Below, in pieces: positions 49,554 through 60,856 of a stretch of 64,000 nt of DNA. Location of the stretch: NCBI GenBank assembly GCA_040752895.1, contig JBFMHN010000002.1, forward strand, positions 1 to 64,000, given 5' to 3'. The notes below the pieces were generated by a model, which was not told where the DNA came from, made no database searches, and saw only the letters and a program-made list of their open reading frames with translations. Position 1 is the stretch's first letter. Every line of letters begins with the position of its first letter. A program made the position numbers and the translations under genes. Source of the DNA: Pseudomonadota bacterium (GTDB taxonomy: Bacteria; Pseudomonadota; Alphaproteobacteria; GCA-2746255).

Positions 49554-50630
49554 TTACTCCACGAGACGAGGCTTGGCGGGTTCCGGCGGGGCGAGCGTCT
49601 CACCGCTTTCCTCGACCTCCAGCTCGACGATACGCTCCGCCCGCTTCGTCACCTTCTCGGCCGAGGTGCGAATCTCCCGGAGATCTTTCTCGGCACTCTG
49701 AAAGTGCTTCTGCAGATTATCCGCGCGCCCGTCCAGCCGCCCAACGTCGGCCAGCAGCGCTATCACTTCCTTCTGGATTACGTGGGCCTGCTCGCGCATG
49801 CGCACGTCCCGCAAGATCGCGCGCACCGTTGTCAGCGTCGCCCACAGCGTCGTCGGCGAGACGATCCAGACCCGCGCCTTGTAGGCTCGATCGACGACGT
49901 CCTGGAAGTTCGTGTGGAGCTCGGCATAGACCGCTTCGCTCGGCAGAAAGAGAAGGGCGGAATCCGCCGTCTCGCCGGGGAGAATGTAGCGTTCGGCAAT
50001 ATCGGTTACGTGCTTGAGGATGGCCTGGCTGAACTCGCGGGCGCGCTGTTTCTTTTCGGTTTCCGTCCCGGCCTGCAAAAGCGCGCGGTACCCTTCGAGC
50101 GGGTATTTCGCGTCGATCGCGATCGGCCCCGGCGGGTTCGGAAGCTCGATCAGGCAATCCACCCGCTTGCCGTTGCTCAAGCTCGCCTGAAAACGGTAGG
50201 CGGAAGCCGGCAGCACGCCGCGCACGATATCCTGCAACTGCACTTCCCCGAAGGCGCCGCGCGCCTGCTTGTTCGACAGGATGTCCTGCAGCCCCACGAC
50301 CTGGCTGGAAAGCTCGGCGATGTTTTTCTGGGCGGCGTCGATGACGGCCAGCCGCGTCTGCAGGTCGGTCATCGTTTTGGTCGCCTTCTCGGCCGATTGC
50401 GTAAGCCCGTCGTTGAGCCGCCTGGAAACCTGATCGAGCCGCTCGCCGATGGCGCGCTCCTGTTCCTGCAGGCGCCGGGCGAGCTGGCTTTGCGCCTCGC
50501 TTTCGGTTTGCGCGATCTGGTCGAGCCGGCCCTCGAGCCCGGCCAGGCCGCCGCGGCGCTGCACGAGCAGGGCCGTAAGGGCGCCGGCGGCAAGCCCCAG
50601 CAGAAGGACGAGCAGAAGCGTTAAGTCCAT
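49554..50630 (-). CDS. rmuC: DNA recombination protein RmuC
   Basis: The product is 358 aa. An N-terminal TM helix (LTLLLVLLLGLAAGALTALL) and a long coiled coil (about residues 30-110) precede the RmuC nuclease-like core: KQARGAFGEVQLQDIV, DCLIELPNPPGPIAIDAKYP and ILPGETADSALLFLPSEAVY. I chose ATG 50630 (MDLTLL) because AGGA lies 8 bases upstream; ATG 50639 and TTG 50648 are in frame. The exact activity is unproven; it limits certain DNA rearrangements. It is divergent from def. Confidence 0.92.
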   Translation of the reverse strand: MDLTLLLVLLLGLAAGALTALLVQRRGGLAGLEGRLDQIAQTESEAQSQLARRLQEQERAIGERLDQVSRRLNDGLTQSAEKATKTMTDLQTRLAVIDAAQKNIAELSSQVVGLQDILSNKQARGAFGEVQLQDIVRGVLPASAYRFQASLSNGKRVDCLIELPNPPGPIAIDAKYPLEGYRALLQAGTETEKKQRAREFSQAILKHVTDIAERYILPGETADSALLFLPSEAVYAELHTNFQDVVDRAYKARVWIVSPTTLWATLTTVRAILRDVRMREQAHVIQKEVIALLADVGRLDGRADNLQKHFQSAEKDLREIRTSAEKVTKRAERIVELEVEESGETLAPPEPAKPRLVE

Positions 50631-50683
50631 GCCGGCCATCCTACCCAAATTGGCGCGGCTTCACAAAAGAGGTATGCTGAATC

Positions 50684-51205
50684 ATGGCGATTTTACCAGT
50701 CATTACAGCGCCGGACCCGCGGTTGAAGGTCAAGGCGCGGCGGATCGAGGGCGTGGACGACGCGACCCGCCGGCTGATGGACGACATGCTGGAAACGATG
50801 CACGCAGCCCCCGGCATCGGCCTTGCCGCCCCCCAGGTCGGGGTGGCGAAACGCGTTCTCGTCGTCGACGTTGCGCGCGAAGGGGAAACGCCATCCCCCC
50901 TGAAAATGGCCAATCCGGAGATTCTCTGGGCCTCCGACGACAAGGCCGTCTTCGAGGAGGGCTGCCTTTCGCTGCCCGACCAGTTCGCGCCCGTCGCCCG
51001 CCCGACGAAGGTCCGCGTCCGTTACCTGGATTGCGAAAACGAGATTCGGGAGATCGCGGCGGAAGGGCTGCTTGCCACCTGCCTCCAGCACGAGATGGAC
51101 CACCTCGACGGCGTTCTTTTCGTGGACCACCTTTCCCTGCTCAAGCGCAACATCATCCTGCGCAAGCTTACCAAGCTGAAAAGGGCGCAGGCGATCGCCG
51201 GATGA
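50684..51205 (+). CDS. def: peptide deformylase
   Basis: The product is a 173-aa metalloenzyme that removes the formyl group from nascent proteins. All three motifs are present: [22 protein letters not shown] and [14 protein letters not shown]. It starts the def-fmt-truA operon; fmt begins within its stop (ATGA, 51202-51205). An AGAGGT site precedes ATG 50684. Confidence 0.96.
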   Translation: MAILPVITAPDPRLKVKARRIEGVDDATRRLMDDMLETMHAAPGIGLAAPQVGVAKRVLVVDVAREGETPSPLKMANPEILWASDDKAVFEEGCLSLPDQFAPVARPTKVRVRYLDCENEIREIAAEGLLATCLQHEMDHLDGVLFVDHLSLLKRNIILRKLTKLKRAQAIAG

Positions 51206-52155
51206 ACCCCCTTACGCTTGCCTTCCTGGGCACCCCCGACTTCGCGCTTCCGACGCTTCGCCAGTTGATCGCGGCGGGGCACGCGATCGCGGCCGTCTAT
51301 GCGAAACCGCCGAAGCCCCGCGACCGCGGGCAGAAGGTGCAGGCCTCCCCTGTCCAGGCTTTCGCGGAAGAACATGGGCTTCCGCTGCGCATGCCGACCA
51401 GCCTGAAGGGCGAGGCGGAAGCAAGCGCCTTTCAAGGCTTGCGACTCGACGCTGCGGTGGTCGTCGCCTACGGCCTTCTGCTGCCGAAGGCGTTCCTGGA
51501 AGCGCCGCGGCTCGGCTGCCTCAACCTCCACCCCTCTCTCCTGCCCCGCTGGCGGGGGGCCGCCCCCATTCCGCGGGCCATCCTGGCGGGCGACGCCATG
51601 ACCGGGGTGACGATCATGCGGCTGGACGAGGGGTTGGACAGCGGCCCCATCCTGCTGCAGGCGGAAACCCCGATCCATGCGGCCGAAACCGCGGCCGGCC
51701 TGGAAACGCGCCTGGCCGCCCTTGGCGCCGATTGCATGCTGGAGACCCTCGAAGGCTTGAGCCGTGGCGCGCTGCAAGCGCGACCCCAGCCGACGGCGGG
51801 CGTTACCTACGCCGAGAAGCTCAACCGCGCCGAAGGCGAACTCGACTGGCGAAGGACGGCGGCGGCACTTCACCGCCGCGTCCGCGCCTTCGATCCGTGG
51901 CCGGGGGCCTGGTTTCTGCTCGGCGGCGAGCGCGTCAAGGTGCTGGCGGCGGAAGCCCGCGAAGCGCCTGCCGCGAAGCCGCCCGGCACCGTGCTCGACG
52001 ACCGCTTGACGGTCGCCTGCGGCGAAGGGGCGATCCGCATCCTCACCCTCCAGCGTGCCGGGCGCGCGCCCCTCGCGGGGGAAGCCTTCCTGCGCGGCCA
52101 TCCCATCCCGGCCGGCACCCGGCTTGCTGTTCCGGCCGGCGCCGTCGCGCCATGA
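51202..52155 (+). CDS. fmt: methionyl-tRNA formyltransferase
   Basis: The product is 317 aa. The Rossmann N-terminal domain begins [18 protein letters not shown]. The catalytic region has [28 protein letters not shown] and [17 protein letters not shown]. The C-terminal OB domain binds tRNA and begins near [17 protein letters not shown]. It formylates initiator Met-tRNA, the step reversed on proteins by the adjacent def product. It overlaps truA by ATGA. Confidence 0.96.
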   Translation: MNPLTLAFLGTPDFALPTLRQLIAAGHAIAAVYAKPPKPRDRGQKVQASPVQAFAEEHGLPLRMPTSLKGEAEASAFQGLRLDAAVVVAYGLLLPKAFLEAPRLGCLNLHPSLLPRWRGAAPIPRAILAGDAMTGVTIMRLDEGLDSGPILLQAETPIHAAETAAGLETRLAALGADCMLETLEGLSRGALQARPQPTAGVTYAEKLNRAEGELDWRRTAAALHRRVRAFDPWPGAWFLLGGERVKVLAAEAREAPAAKPPGTVLDDRLTVACGEGAIRILTLQRAGRAPLAGEAFLRGHPIPAGTRLAVPAGAVAP

Positions 52156-52889
52156 GCCGCTACAAAATCACCATCGAATACGACGGCCGGCCCTTCGTCG
52201 GCTGGCAACGCCAGGCGAACGGCCTCGCCGTACAGGAAGCGATCGAGGACGCCATTTTCGGCCTGGCGGGCGAGCACGTCACCGTGAACGGCGCCGGGCG
52301 GACGGACGCCGGCGTGCACGCCCTTGGCCAGGTCGCCCATTTCGATCTGGCGCGCGATTTCCCGCCGGCCACCATCCGCGACGCGTTGAACGCGCTGGTT
52401 AGGCCGCACCCGATCGCCGTGTTGGAAGCAGAAGTAGCGGACGCCGCTTTCGACGCCCGCCGCTCAGCCAAGGCGCGGCACTACCTCTACCGCATCCTCA
52501 ACCGCCGGGCGCCGCCCGCCCTCGAACGCGGCCGCGTCTGGCAGGTGGGAACGCCGCTCGACACGGACGCCATGGCGGAGGCGGCGGGCGCGCTGATCGG
52601 CAAGCATGACTTCACGAGCTTCCGCTCGACCTTCTGCCAGGCGGCGTCGCCCGTGAAGACGCTGGACAGACTTGCCGTCGAACGGCAAGGCGAAGAGATC
52701 CGCGTGCACGCCGAGGCGCGCTCCTTCCTCCACAACCAGGTGCGCATCCTGGTCGGCACGCTGAAGCAGGTCGGCGAAGGGCGGTGGACGAAAGCCGACG
52801 TCGCGGCGGCGCTGGCCGCGTGCGATCGCAGGGAAGGGGGCGCCACGGCGCCGGCGGAAGGGCTTTATCTGCGCGCCGTGTGCTACTGA
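52152..52889 (+). CDS. truA: tRNA pseudouridine synthase A
   Basis: The product is a 245-aa enzyme that modifies U38-40 of tRNA anticodon arms. The N-terminal strand is [17 protein letters not shown]. The catalytic aspartate is in [20 protein letters not shown], followed by [12 protein letters not shown] and [19 protein letters not shown]. It is the last gene of def-fmt-truA and is convergent with dapE after 9 bases. Confidence 0.96.
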   Translation: MSRYKITIEYDGRPFVGWQRQANGLAVQEAIEDAIFGLAGEHVTVNGAGRTDAGVHALGQVAHFDLARDFPPATIRDALNALVRPHPIAVLEAEVADAAFDARRSAKARHYLYRILNRRAPPALERGRVWQVGTPLDTDAMAEAAGALIGKHDFTSFRSTFCQAASPVKTLDRLAVERQGEEIRVHAEARSFLHNQVRILVGTLKQVGEGRWTKADVAAALAACDRREGGATAPAEGLYLRAVCY

Positions 52890-52898
52890 ATGCGCGCG

Positions 52899-54053
52899 TT
52901 ACCGACCGGCAAAAAATTTTTCGAGAACATTGCGGTAAATCTTGGTCAGCGCTTCGAGGTCGGCAAGGGCTACGCGTTCGTCCACCTTGTGCATCGTGCT
53001 GCCGCCGAGTCCGAACTCGACGACGGGGCCGGCGTCCTTCAGGAAGCGCGCATCCGACGTGCCGCCGGCGGTGCCGAGTGCCGGCGTCTTTCCGGTCACC
53101 GCCGCGACGGCATCCGCGACGAGCCCGCTCAAGGCCCCGGGCTCGGTCAGGAAGGCTTCGCCCGTCACCCAGATTTCGAGGTCGTAGGCGATGCCCGCCC
53201 GATCGAGGCCTTGCCGCAGCCGCTTCTCCAGGCGCTTGGCGGTGAAGGTGTCGCCGAAGCGCACGTTGAAGCTGGCTTCGATCTTTGCGGGGATCACGTT
53301 GGTCGCCGGGTTGCCGACATCGAGGCTGGTGATCTGCAGGTTCGACGGTTCGAAATGGGCGCTTCCCGCATCGAGAGGTTCGCCAAGAAGCGCCGCCAGC
53401 AGCCGCAGCATTTTCGGGATAGGGTTGTCGGCCAGGTGCGGGTAGGCCGTGTGGCCCTGCACGCCCCGCACCGTGAGCTTGCCGCTGAGGGCGCCGCGCC
53501 GCCCGATCTTGATCATCTCGCCAAGGGTCTGCGGGTTGGTGGGCTCGCCGACCAGACAGGCGTCGAAGCGTTCCCCTTCGCCGATCAGCGTTTCCAGCGC
53601 CTTGCGGGTGCCGTTGACGGAACGGCCCTCCTCGTCGCCGGTGATGAGCAGCGCGATCGAACCGCGAAAGTCGCCGCGCCGTTCGCTCAGGAAAGCGGCC
53701 GCGGCCGCGGCGAAGGCGGCGACGGCGCCCTTCATGTCGACAGCACCCCGGCCATAGAGAAAGCCGTCCACGATCTCGGCCTTGAAGGGCGCCACCGACC
53801 AGGCGGCGGCGTCGCCGACCGGCACGACGTCCGTGTGACCGGCAAAACAGAAAAGAGGGGTACCCTCGCCCACCTTGGCATAAAGGTTCTCGACCGTCTC
53901 CATCGCGTCCGAATAGGCAAGCCTGCGGCAGCGGAAGCCAAGCGGCCGGAGGGCGTCCTCGAGAACACCGATCGCGCCTTCGTCCTTCGGTGTCACGCTC
54001 GGGCAGCGGATAAGGGCTTGGGCAAGCGCCACTACGTCGAGGGAAGTCGTCAT
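52899..54053 (-). CDS. dapE: succinyl-diaminopimelate desuccinylase
   Basis: The product is a 384-aa M20-family dizinc hydrolase of lysine and diaminopimelate synthesis. Ligand motifs are [40 protein letters not shown] (the catalytic Glu pair), [13 protein letters not shown] and [13 protein letters not shown]. The dimerisation domain contains [21 protein letters not shown]. It overlaps dapD by ATGA (54050-54053), giving dapD-dapE in pathway order. Confidence 0.96.
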   Translation of the reverse strand: MTTSLDVVALAQALIRCPSVTPKDEGAIGVLEDALRPLGFRCRRLAYSDAMETVENLYAKVGEGTPLFCFAGHTDVVPVGDAAAWSVAPFKAEIVDGFLYGRGAVDMKGAVAAFAAAAAAFLSERRGDFRGSIALLITGDEEGRSVNGTRKALETLIGEGERFDACLVGEPTNPQTLGEMIKIGRRGALSGKLTVRGVQGHTAYPHLADNPIPKMLRLLAALLGEPLDAGSAHFEPSNLQITSLDVGNPATNVIPAKIEASFNVRFGDTFTAKRLEKRLRQGLDRAGIAYDLEIWVTGEAFLTEPGALSGLVADAVAAVTGKTPALGTAGGTSDARFLKDAGPVVEFGLGGSTMHKVDERVALADLEALTKIYRNVLEKFFAGR

Positions 54054-54904
54054 TCGCGCAGCAGCTCGTTGATCGAGGTTTTCGACCGTGTCCGCTCGTC
54101 CACCCGCTTGACGATCACCGCGCAGGCCAGCGACGGGCCGGGCCTGCCGTCGGCGAGCGGCGCACCGGGCAGCGCGCCCGGCACGATGACGGAGTAGGCC
54201 GGCACCCGACCGTAAAAAATTTCGCCGGTCACGCGGTCGATGATCTTCGTCGAGGCCCCGATATAGACCCCCATCGCCAGCACGGCACCTTCCTCGACGA
54301 TAACGCCCTCCGCCACCTCCGACCGCGCCCCGATGAAGCAATTGTCCTCGATGACGACGGGGCTGGCCTGCAAGGGTTCGAGCACGCCGCCGATGCCGAC
54401 GCCGCCGGAAAGGTGGCAGTTCTTCCCCACCTGCGCGCAGGAGCCAACCGTCGTCCAGCTGTCCACCATCGTGCCTTCGCCGACATGGGCGCCGACGTTC
54501 ACGAAGGAAGGCATCAAAACGACGCCGGGGGCGATGTAGGCGGAACGCCGGACGATGCAGCCCGGCACGGCGCGAAAGCCCGCCTCGCGGAAACGTCTTT
54601 CATCCCAGCCGGCAAATTTCGAGGGTACCTTGTCGAACCAGATCGCCGCCTGACCCTCCATTCCCGGCCCGCCGGGGATGGGGGACATGTCGGCCAGCCG
54701 GAAGGAAAGCAGGACCGCTTTCTTCAGCCACGCGTTGACCTGCCAGCCGGCGGCCGTCCGTTGGGCGACGCGGAGCGCGCCCGAATCCAGCGCCGCCAGC
54801 ACCGCCTCGACGGCCTCGACGGCTTTTCCCTTGGTCTTCGGCGACAATTGCGCGCGCATCTCCCAGGCGGCGTCGATGTCGCGCTCAAGGGCTTGAATAT
54901 CCAT
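54050..54904 (-). CDS. dapD: tetrahydrodipicolinate N-succinyltransferase
   Basis: The product is a 284-aa trimeric left-handed beta-helix enzyme using succinyl-CoA. Hexapeptide repeats start at [20 protein letters not shown] and continue through [20 protein letters not shown]. The family motif [17 protein letters not shown] follows. The gene has an AGGA site 7 bases upstream of ATG 54904. A TTGACA on the minus strand (complement of 54970-54975) in the 92-base upstream gap could be a -35 box, but the -10 is poor. Confidence 0.95.
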   Translation of the reverse strand: MDIQALERDIDAAWEMRAQLSPKTKGKAVEAVEAVLAALDSGALRVAQRTAAGWQVNAWLKKAVLLSFRLADMSPIPGGPGMEGQAAIWFDKVPSKFAGWDERRFREAGFRAVPGCIVRRSAYIAPGVVLMPSFVNVGAHVGEGTMVDSWTTVGSCAQVGKNCHLSGGVGIGGVLEPLQASPVVIEDNCFIGARSEVAEGVIVEEGAVLAMGVYIGASTKIIDRVTGEIFYGRVPAYSVIVPGALPGAPLADGRPGPSLACAVIVKRVDERTRSKTSINELLRE

Positions 54905-54996
54905 CTGGGTTTCCTCGCTTTTTGGTCGGGCGCCACACCGGCGGCGAAGATGGGACAGCCCCCTTCCCCTGTCAACAGCACCTCGCCCGCCACGCC

Positions 54997-55689
54997 TCAA
55001 GGACGGCCGGTGACCGTCTCCAACCATCCGACAAGGTCGTCGGCGACATGGTGGATGTGCGCTTCCCACAAAGCGGCGTCCACCGAACCCTCCGGCGTGC
55101 GCAGCCACACCGTCGCCATGCCGAACGCTGCTGCCGGCGCCAGGTTCTTCGGCAAATCGTCAATCATCGCCGCCCGGGCGGGCTCGATTCCGTGGCGGTC
55201 GAACAGGCGGCGATAGACCTCGGGCTCCGGCTTGGGAAGAAAGTCGGCGGCGGCGATATCGAAGACGTCGTCGAAGTGCCGCGCCACGCCAAGCCTGGAG
55301 AGCACTTCCGCCACATGGGTGGCGGGACCGTTCGTGAAGATGAACTTCCTGCCCCAAAGTTTTTCCAGCACCGCATCCAGATCGGGATTCGCCAGAACGG
55401 GCGAAAAATCGACGGCGTGGACGTAGTCGAGATAGCCGGCCGGGTCCACCTCGTGATGCTGCATCAGGCCGCGCAGGGTGGTGCCGTAATGATGGAAGTA
55501 TTCCTTCTGAAGGCGATGCGCCTCGTCTTCCCCGACGCCGAGCAGATCGCAGATGAATGCCTTCATCTTGCGATCGATTTGCGCGAAGAGACCGCAGTCC
55601 GCCGGGTAAAGCGTGTTGTCGAGATCGAAAATCCATGTCTCGACGTCTTCAAGGGCCGGCGGCCGGCGGCGGGGTAACGGAACATCCAT
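54997..55689 (-). CDS. HAD-family pyrimidine 5'-nucleotidase
   Basis: The product is 230 aa from ATG 55689. The HAD nucleophile motif is [17 protein letters not shown] near residue 18. The second motif is [16 protein letters not shown], followed by [16 protein letters not shown] and [17 protein letters not shown] with the acidic pair. It belongs to the SDT1-like pyrimidine 5'-nucleotidase group of HAD enzymes. This gene upstream of dapD is a common alphaproteobacterial arrangement; no functional link is known. Confidence 0.9.
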   Translation of the reverse strand: MDVPLPRRRPPALEDVETWIFDLDNTLYPADCGLFAQIDRKMKAFICDLLGVGEDEAHRLQKEYFHHYGTTLRGLMQHHEVDPAGYLDYVHAVDFSPVLANPDLDAVLEKLWGRKFIFTNGPATHVAEVLSRLGVARHFDDVFDIAAADFLPKPEPEVYRRLFDRHGIEPARAAMIDDLPKNLAPAAAFGMATVWLRTPEGSVDAALWEAHIHHVADDLVGWLETVTGRP

Positions 55690-55855
55690 GGCGTTTCGCG
55701 GCGGAACCCTTAAAGCCCCAAGGCTTGCCGCCCCCAAGGCGCTTGAGGAGCCGGTGGAAGGGCCGTGCCTGAAGGGTTCCTTAACCACCCTTTCTTAAGA
55801 TTCCCCCAAGAGATAAGCCGACGTTCCAAAACAAGCAAGGCGAGGGCGACGCCGA

Positions 55856-57550
55856 ATGAGCGGACCGCTTGCATCAAGGTTACCCGACGCGCCGCGGGCC
55901 AGTCCGGCGGCGGCGCGTTTGCTATCCCTGTTCGAGGACGGCGGCGCCATGGCGGGTGCGACCTTCCCGGCGCTGCTGGCCGACGGCGCGGGGCAGATTC
56001 TGCGCGCCAACCCGCAGGCCGGCATTCTTTCGGCGGGAAGCGCGGCCGAGCTCGCCACCCTCATCCGCGAAACCTTTCTGGCTGGCGTGGCGCGGCACGT
56101 CGAGGTCCAGCGCGTCGAAGGCAGTGGCGAAGCCGCGCTTGAGCTTTCGCTCATTCCCCTGCCGGAAGACAACCTTGTCCTCGTCCTTGCCACCGACGTC
56201 ACGCTGGACCGCAACCTGCGCAAAGCGCTGATCGAATCGCGCCAGCGCTACAAGGCGCTCGTCGAGACGGCGAGCGACTTCGTATGGGAGACGGCGGCCG
56301 ACGGCACCTTCGCCTTCGTCTCGCCGAAGGGCGCCCTTGGGTTCGATGCCGAAGCGCTCATCGGGCGCGGCGCGGCGGAACTGCTTTTCGACGCGGCGGA
56401 GACCGGGTTTGCCCTTCCCTTCACCACGCGCCGGGAAGTGAAGGAGGTCGAGCTTTGGTTCCAGAGCGAAAGCGGCGAGGCGGTTGCCCTCGCGATCTCG
56501 GCCCAGCCGATATTCGATGCGGAGGGCGTCTGGTCGGGCGCCCGCGGGACATGCCGGGACGTGACGAAGGCCCGCCTGCATCAGATGGCGCTTGCCCGCT
56601 TCCAGAACCGGGAACGCCTGCTTCTTTTTCTCGTGCGGACGATCCGGGACGAGGTCGCGCCGGACGCGATGCTGGCGCGGGCGGCGACCGCCATCGCGCA
56701 CGCGGCGAACGCCGACGGCTGCCGAATTCTTACCCTGGACGAGGCCGGCCGCTTCCGCCAAGGCGCCATCGAAGGCGAAGCCCCTGCCTTCGAAGACGAG
56801 GCCCTGGCCAGCCAAGACCCGCACGAGCCCGCCCCCGCCCTCTTCGAGGAAGTCGGCCACGGCCACGGCCTCGTGCTCGCGACCTGCTACCGCAAGCGGC
56901 GAAACGGCGCGGTAAGCCTGTGGCGCAAGGGCAAACCCTTCGGCGAAGAGGACAAGGAATTGCTGGCCGGCGTCGCCGACCAGATCGGCATCGCGAATGA
57001 GCAGATCGCCGTTCACCAACGCCTGCTTCGTCTTTCGACGACGGACGCGTTGACGGGCCTTCTCAACCGACGCGCCTTTCACGAGAAACTCGATCGCCGT
57101 TTCGCGCGCGTGGCGCAAGGCCGGGAGCGGGCCGCCCTTTTTTACCTCGACCTCGACAATTTCAAGCAGGCGAACGACCGCCGCGGCCATGGCGCGGGCG
57201 ATGCCGCCCTCAAGAAGGTCGGTGAAATCCTTCTGCGAAACACCCGCAGCGGCGACCTCCTCGCCCGCCACGGCGGGGACGAGTTCGCGCTGTGGCTGGA
57301 AAACACGAACGCGAAGGCGGCCGGGGAAAAGGCCGCCGCCCTGCTTGAGGGCGCGGCCGCGCTGGCCGATTTTTCCGGCGGGGTGGACGCCCCCCTCGGC
57401 TTCTCGATCGGGATCGCCGTCTTCGATCCGGACCACCCGGAGAACCTGCACCATCTCCTGAACCGGGCGGACGCCGCCATGTACCGGGCGAAACGCGGCG
57501 GCAAGGGCGGCTACGTCCTCGCCGATGCGGCGCAGGAGAAGGCGGAATGA
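55856..57550 (+). CDS. PAS-GAF-GGDEF diguanylate cyclase
   Basis: The product is a 564-aa predicted cytoplasmic c-di-GMP synthase. After an N-terminal region of about 125 residues comes a PAS domain (YKALVETASDFVWETAADGT; about 135-245), then a GAF-like region (about 265-390). The GGDEF domain follows, with DALTGLLNRRAFHEKLD and the intact active site ARHGGDEFALW. RSGD lies five residues before GGDEF, so the product-inhibition I-site is present. No TM segment is seen. It overlaps a DUF2336 gene by ATGA (57547-57550). Confidence 0.93.
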   Translation: MSGPLASRLPDAPRASPAAARLLSLFEDGGAMAGATFPALLADGAGQILRANPQAGILSAGSAAELATLIRETFLAGVARHVEVQRVEGSGEAALELSLIPLPEDNLVLVLATDVTLDRNLRKALIESRQRYKALVETASDFVWETAADGTFAFVSPKGALGFDAEALIGRGAAELLFDAAETGFALPFTTRREVKEVELWFQSESGEAVALAISAQPIFDAEGVWSGARGTCRDVTKARLHQMALARFQNRERLLLFLVRTIRDEVAPDAMLARAATAIAHAANADGCRILTLDEAGRFRQGAIEGEAPAFEDEALASQDPHEPAPALFEEVGHGHGLVLATCYRKRRNGAVSLWRKGKPFGEEDKELLAGVADQIGIANEQIAVHQRLLRLSTTDALTGLLNRRAFHEKLDRRFARVAQGRERAALFYLDLDNFKQANDRRGHGAGDAALKKVGEILLRNTRSGDLLARHGGDEFALWLENTNAKAAGEKAAALLEGAAALADFSGGVDAPLGFSIGIAVFDPDHPENLHHLLNRADAAMYRAKRGGKGGYVLADAAQEKAE

Positions 57551-59175
57551 ACCGGCTGGGGCCCGCGAAAATCGGCTACGAGAAGGCGAAGGCCCTGGCC
57601 CGCGACGAGGACCCGCGCGTCCGCCGCGAGCTTGCCGCGCGCGCCGACGTCCGCCCGGAAGTTCTTTACTACCTGGCGGAAGACGCGGACGTAGAGGTGC
57701 GGGCGGCGATCGCCGCCAACGCGACCACCCCGGTCAAGGCGGACCTCCTGCTGGCGCGCGACACGGACGACGACGTCCGCCAGCGGCTCGCCCGCAAGAT
57801 CGGCCGCCTGGTGCCGAACCTGCCGGAGGACACCCGGGACCGGGCCCGCGACTTAACCCTAGAGGTGCTCGAGGTCCTCATGCAGGACCGTCTGCCGCAC
57901 GTCCGCCGGATGCTGGCCGAGGAGCTGAAGGCGACGGCGAAGGCACCGGCCGACGTCATTCGCCGGCTGGCTCAGGACCCGGCGATCGAGGTCGCCATGC
58001 CGGTCCTCGAATTCTCGCCGCTGCTGACGGAGGCGGACTTGCTGGCGATCCTCGCCGCGGGCCCGGTGGAAGAAGCGATCGCCGCGATCGCCCGCCGGAA
58101 CGGCGTGTCGGAACCCGTCTCGGACGCCATCGTCGATATGGAAAGCGTCCCGGCGATCGCCGCCCTTCTCGCCAACCCGGTGGCGCAAATCCGGGAAGAA
58201 ACCCTCGACCGCATCGTCGCCAAGGCGCCGGGGGTGCGGTCCTGGCACGAACCCCTCGCCCGCCGGCCGCATCTGCCGCCACGCATCCTGCGAAAGCTGA
58301 CCGATTTCCTTGCCGTCTCGCTTCTTCAGACGATGCAAAAACGCGGCGATCTGGAGCCGGAGACGGCAAAACTGGTCGCCGCCGCCTTGCATGCCCGCGT
58401 CCGGAAGGAAGAAGTCGAAGAGGGGGACGCGGGGGACGCGGAAAGCGAAACGCGGGAAAGTATCGCGCAGGAAGTCCGCAAGCTCCATGCGAAAGGCGCG
58501 CTCGACGAAAAAGCGGTCGCCCTGGCCTTAGGCGCCGGCCAGCACGCCTTCGTCACCGAAGCCCTGGCCGTGCTCGGCCGGATTCCCGCCAAGATCGCCG
58601 AACGCGTCTTGAACGCGGGCAACGCCTTTGCCGTCGCCGCGCTCAGCTGGAAGGCGGGGCTTGGCGCGCGCTTGGCCTCCCGTATCCAGACGCGCCTTGC
58701 CCATATCCCGCCGACGGAGGCCTTAAGCGTCGAGTCGGACGCCTACCCGATGAGCGAGGACGCCATGCGCCTCCAGCTCGATTCCTTCCAACCGGCGCCG
58801 GACCGGACACCCGCGGAAGAGCAGCCGACGAGCGCGCACGAACCGCCGCCGGACCAAACGCCCGAAGACGCAAAACGCCGCACGGGCCCCATCGACCCGG
58901 ATTGGTCGATGGACGGCGCCGCACGGCCGGTCCGGCGCGCGGTCGAGCCGGACTGGGCGGCAAGGCGGCCTGCCCGGTCGCAGGTCGCCGAGCCGGACTG
59001 GGCGCGGGAAACGCCGGCCGACGGGGCGGCAGGGGATAGGGGGGATACGCAAGAAGAACAAGAAGAAATCGGCGCGACCGGCGAAGCCGAAACCGCGGCA
59101 AGCTTGGAAGAAGCGTTGAAGGAAGGGATGGACCCGGCCGCGCCGAGGCCGAAAAAGCCGGCCTCGATCCTCTAG
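57547..59175 (+). CDS. DUF2336 (HEAT-like) protein with C-terminal PDW repeats
   Basis: The product is 542 aa. Residues 1 to about 400 are all-helical with HEAT-like repeats ([40 protein letters not shown]), typical of DUF2336. The C-terminal 130 residues are Pro/Glu-rich and disordered-looking, with three spaced PDW motifs ([25 protein letters not shown]). It is translationally coupled to the diguanylate cyclase, so it may be a scaffold or effector of that signal; this is inference. Its stop shares CTAG with argB. Confidence 0.82.
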   Translation: MNRLGPAKIGYEKAKALARDEDPRVRRELAARADVRPEVLYYLAEDADVEVRAAIAANATTPVKADLLLARDTDDDVRQRLARKIGRLVPNLPEDTRDRARDLTLEVLEVLMQDRLPHVRRMLAEELKATAKAPADVIRRLAQDPAIEVAMPVLEFSPLLTEADLLAILAAGPVEEAIAAIARRNGVSEPVSDAIVDMESVPAIAALLANPVAQIREETLDRIVAKAPGVRSWHEPLARRPHLPPRILRKLTDFLAVSLLQTMQKRGDLEPETAKLVAAALHARVRKEEVEEGDAGDAESETRESIAQEVRKLHAKGALDEKAVALALGAGQHAFVTEALAVLGRIPAKIAERVLNAGNAFAVAALSWKAGLGARLASRIQTRLAHIPPTEALSVESDAYPMSEDAMRLQLDSFQPAPDRTPAEEQPTSAHEPPPDQTPEDAKRRTGPIDPDWSMDGAARPVRRAVEPDWAARRPARSQVAEPDWARETPADGAAGDRGDTQEEQEEIGATGEAETAASLEEALKEGMDPAAPRPKKPASIL

Positions 59176-60104
59176 CCGGCCTCGATCAACGTGCCGACGC
59201 CGTGTTCCGTAAAGATCTCAAGCAGCAGCGCGTGCGGCACGCGCCCATCCAGAATGACGGCGGCGCCCACCCCCGCCCGGACCGACGCCAGGCAGGTTTC
59301 GACCTTCGGGATCATGCCGCCGTGAATCGTGCCATCGGCCACGGCGGTTTCAACGGCGCTGGCCGTCATCTCGGGGATGAGCGCGCCTTGCTTGTCGAGC
59401 ACGCCGACGATGTCCGTCAATAAAAGCAGGCGCGTCGCGCCCACCGCCGCCGCGACGGCACCCGCCACCGTGTCCGCGTTGATATTATACGTCTCGCTAT
59501 CCGCGCCGATGCCGATCGGCGCGATGACCGGGATGATCCAGGATTTAACGAGCGAGACGAGCGTTTCCGGATTCACGTGGGTCGGTTCGCCCACGAAGCC
59601 GAGATCGAGAACGTTTTCGATGTTCGAATCCGCGTCCCGCTGGGTGCGCTGCAATTTTCTCGCCTGGATCAGATTTCCATCCTTTCCGGAAAGGCCCACC
59701 GCTTTGCCGCCGGCCGCGTTGATCGCCGCGACGATTTCCTTGTTGATGTTGCCGGCCAGCACCATCTCGACGACCGTGACGGTTTCCTTGTCCGTGACGC
59801 GAAGCCCGTCCACGAATTCGCTTTTGATCTTGAGCCGCTTCAGCATCTCGCCGATCTGCGGCCCGCCGCCATGCACGACGATGGGATGAATACCGACCTG
59901 CTTGAGCAGGACGACGTCACGGGCGAAAAGCTTGGCCAGCTCCGGATCCCCCATCGCGTGGCCGCCATACTTGATGACGAAGGTTTCGCCGGCGTAGCGC
60001 CGCATATAGGGCAGCGCCTCCGAAAGCGTCTTCGCCTGGGCGAGCCACTTGGGGTTGACCTCGAATTTTTGTGCTGCTTTCTGCTCGGTTTTTTTCTCCG
60101 TCAT
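59172..60104 (-). CDS. argB: N-acetylglutamate kinase
   Basis: The product is a 310-aa amino-acid-kinase enzyme of arginine synthesis. Motifs: [57 protein letters not shown] and [15 protein letters not shown]. The N-terminal helix preceding the core, with [20 protein letters not shown], is typical of arginine-sensitive hexameric forms, so feedback inhibition is likely. It follows ysxC by 11 bases. Confidence 0.96.
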   Translation of the reverse strand: MTEKKTEQKAAQKFEVNPKWLAQAKTLSEALPYMRRYAGETFVIKYGGHAMGDPELAKLFARDVVLLKQVGIHPIVVHGGGPQIGEMLKRLKIKSEFVDGLRVTDKETVTVVEMVLAGNINKEIVAAINAAGGKAVGLSGKDGNLIQARKLQRTQRDADSNIENVLDLGFVGEPTHVNPETLVSLVKSWIIPVIAPIGIGADSETYNINADTVAGAVAAAVGATRLLLLTDIVGVLDKQGALIPEMTASAVETAVADGTIHGGMIPKVETCLASVRAGVGAAVILDGRVPHALLLEIFTEHGVGTLIEAG

Positions 60105-60115
60105 GGTGCGGCACT

Positions 60116-60811
60116 CTAGTGGAATTCGCCCCCCCGCGCCAGCCGGGCCAGGCCGGCGCGCAGTTCCGGAATGCCTTCGCCGGTCCGGGCGCTCGTCACC
60201 AGGATTTCCGGATGGACCGGCCCGTGGGTCAGCGATTCCTCGGCGGTGGCGCGCAGCGCGGCGGCCAGGGCGGCGGTCGTCGGCTTGTCTCCCTTCGTCA
60301 GAACGATCTGGACGGAGACGGCCGCCTTGTCCAACAGGGCGAGCAGTCGGCGATCGACTTCCTTCAACCCGTGGCGGGCGTCCACCAGTAGAAGCACGCG
60401 CTTCAAGCTGGGCCTTGTCTTGAGGTAGCATTCGACGAGCGCCGTCCATTGCCGCACGGCCTGCTTGGAGGCGCGCGCGAAGCCGTGGCCCGGCAGGTCG
60501 GCAAGCATGAGTTTCTCGTCCAACCGAAAAAGGTTGATCTGCTGGGTGCGGCCCGGCGTCGTCGAGATGCGGGCCAACGCCTTCCGCCCGGTGAGGGCGT
60601 TCAGCAGGCTCGACTTGCCGACGTTCGACCGCCCGCAAAACGCCACTTCCGGCAATTCCGCCGGCGGAAGAACGGCAAGGCTCGTGGCACCGGCCACGAA
60701 CGCGCAAGGACCCGCAAAAAGCCGCCGCCCGGCCTCCAGCGCCTCTTTTTCCAAGGAAGGCTTCAAGGCGGGGTTTTCAGCCCCGGGCGGCGCCTTTTCC
60801 GTTGCGGTCAT
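60116..60811 (-). CDS. ysxC: ribosome biogenesis GTPase YsxC/EngB
   Basis: The product is a 231-aa GTPase for 50S assembly. G motifs: P-loop [20 protein letters not shown]2 [14 protein letters not shown]3 DLPGHGFA and G4 LTKGDKPT. An N-terminal extension of about 45 residues is usual in alphaproteobacteria. It lies between yidC and argB in the conserved rpmH-rnpA-yidD-yidC-ysxC-argB cluster. Confidence 0.95.
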   Translation of the reverse strand: MTATEKAPPGAENPALKPSLEKEALEAGRRLFAGPCAFVAGATSLAVLPPAELPEVAFCGRSNVGKSSLLNALTGRKALARISTTPGRTQQINLFRLDEKLMLADLPGHGFARASKQAVRQWTALVECYLKTRPSLKRVLLLVDARHGLKEVDRRLLALLDKAAVSVQIVLTKGDKPTTAALAAALRATAEESLTHGPVHPEILVTSARTGEGIPELRAGLARLARGGEFH

Positions 60812-60856
60812 CGGTGTTCGCCTCTTGAGGTGGCCTTGGGCGGCCTTGCGGAAGCT

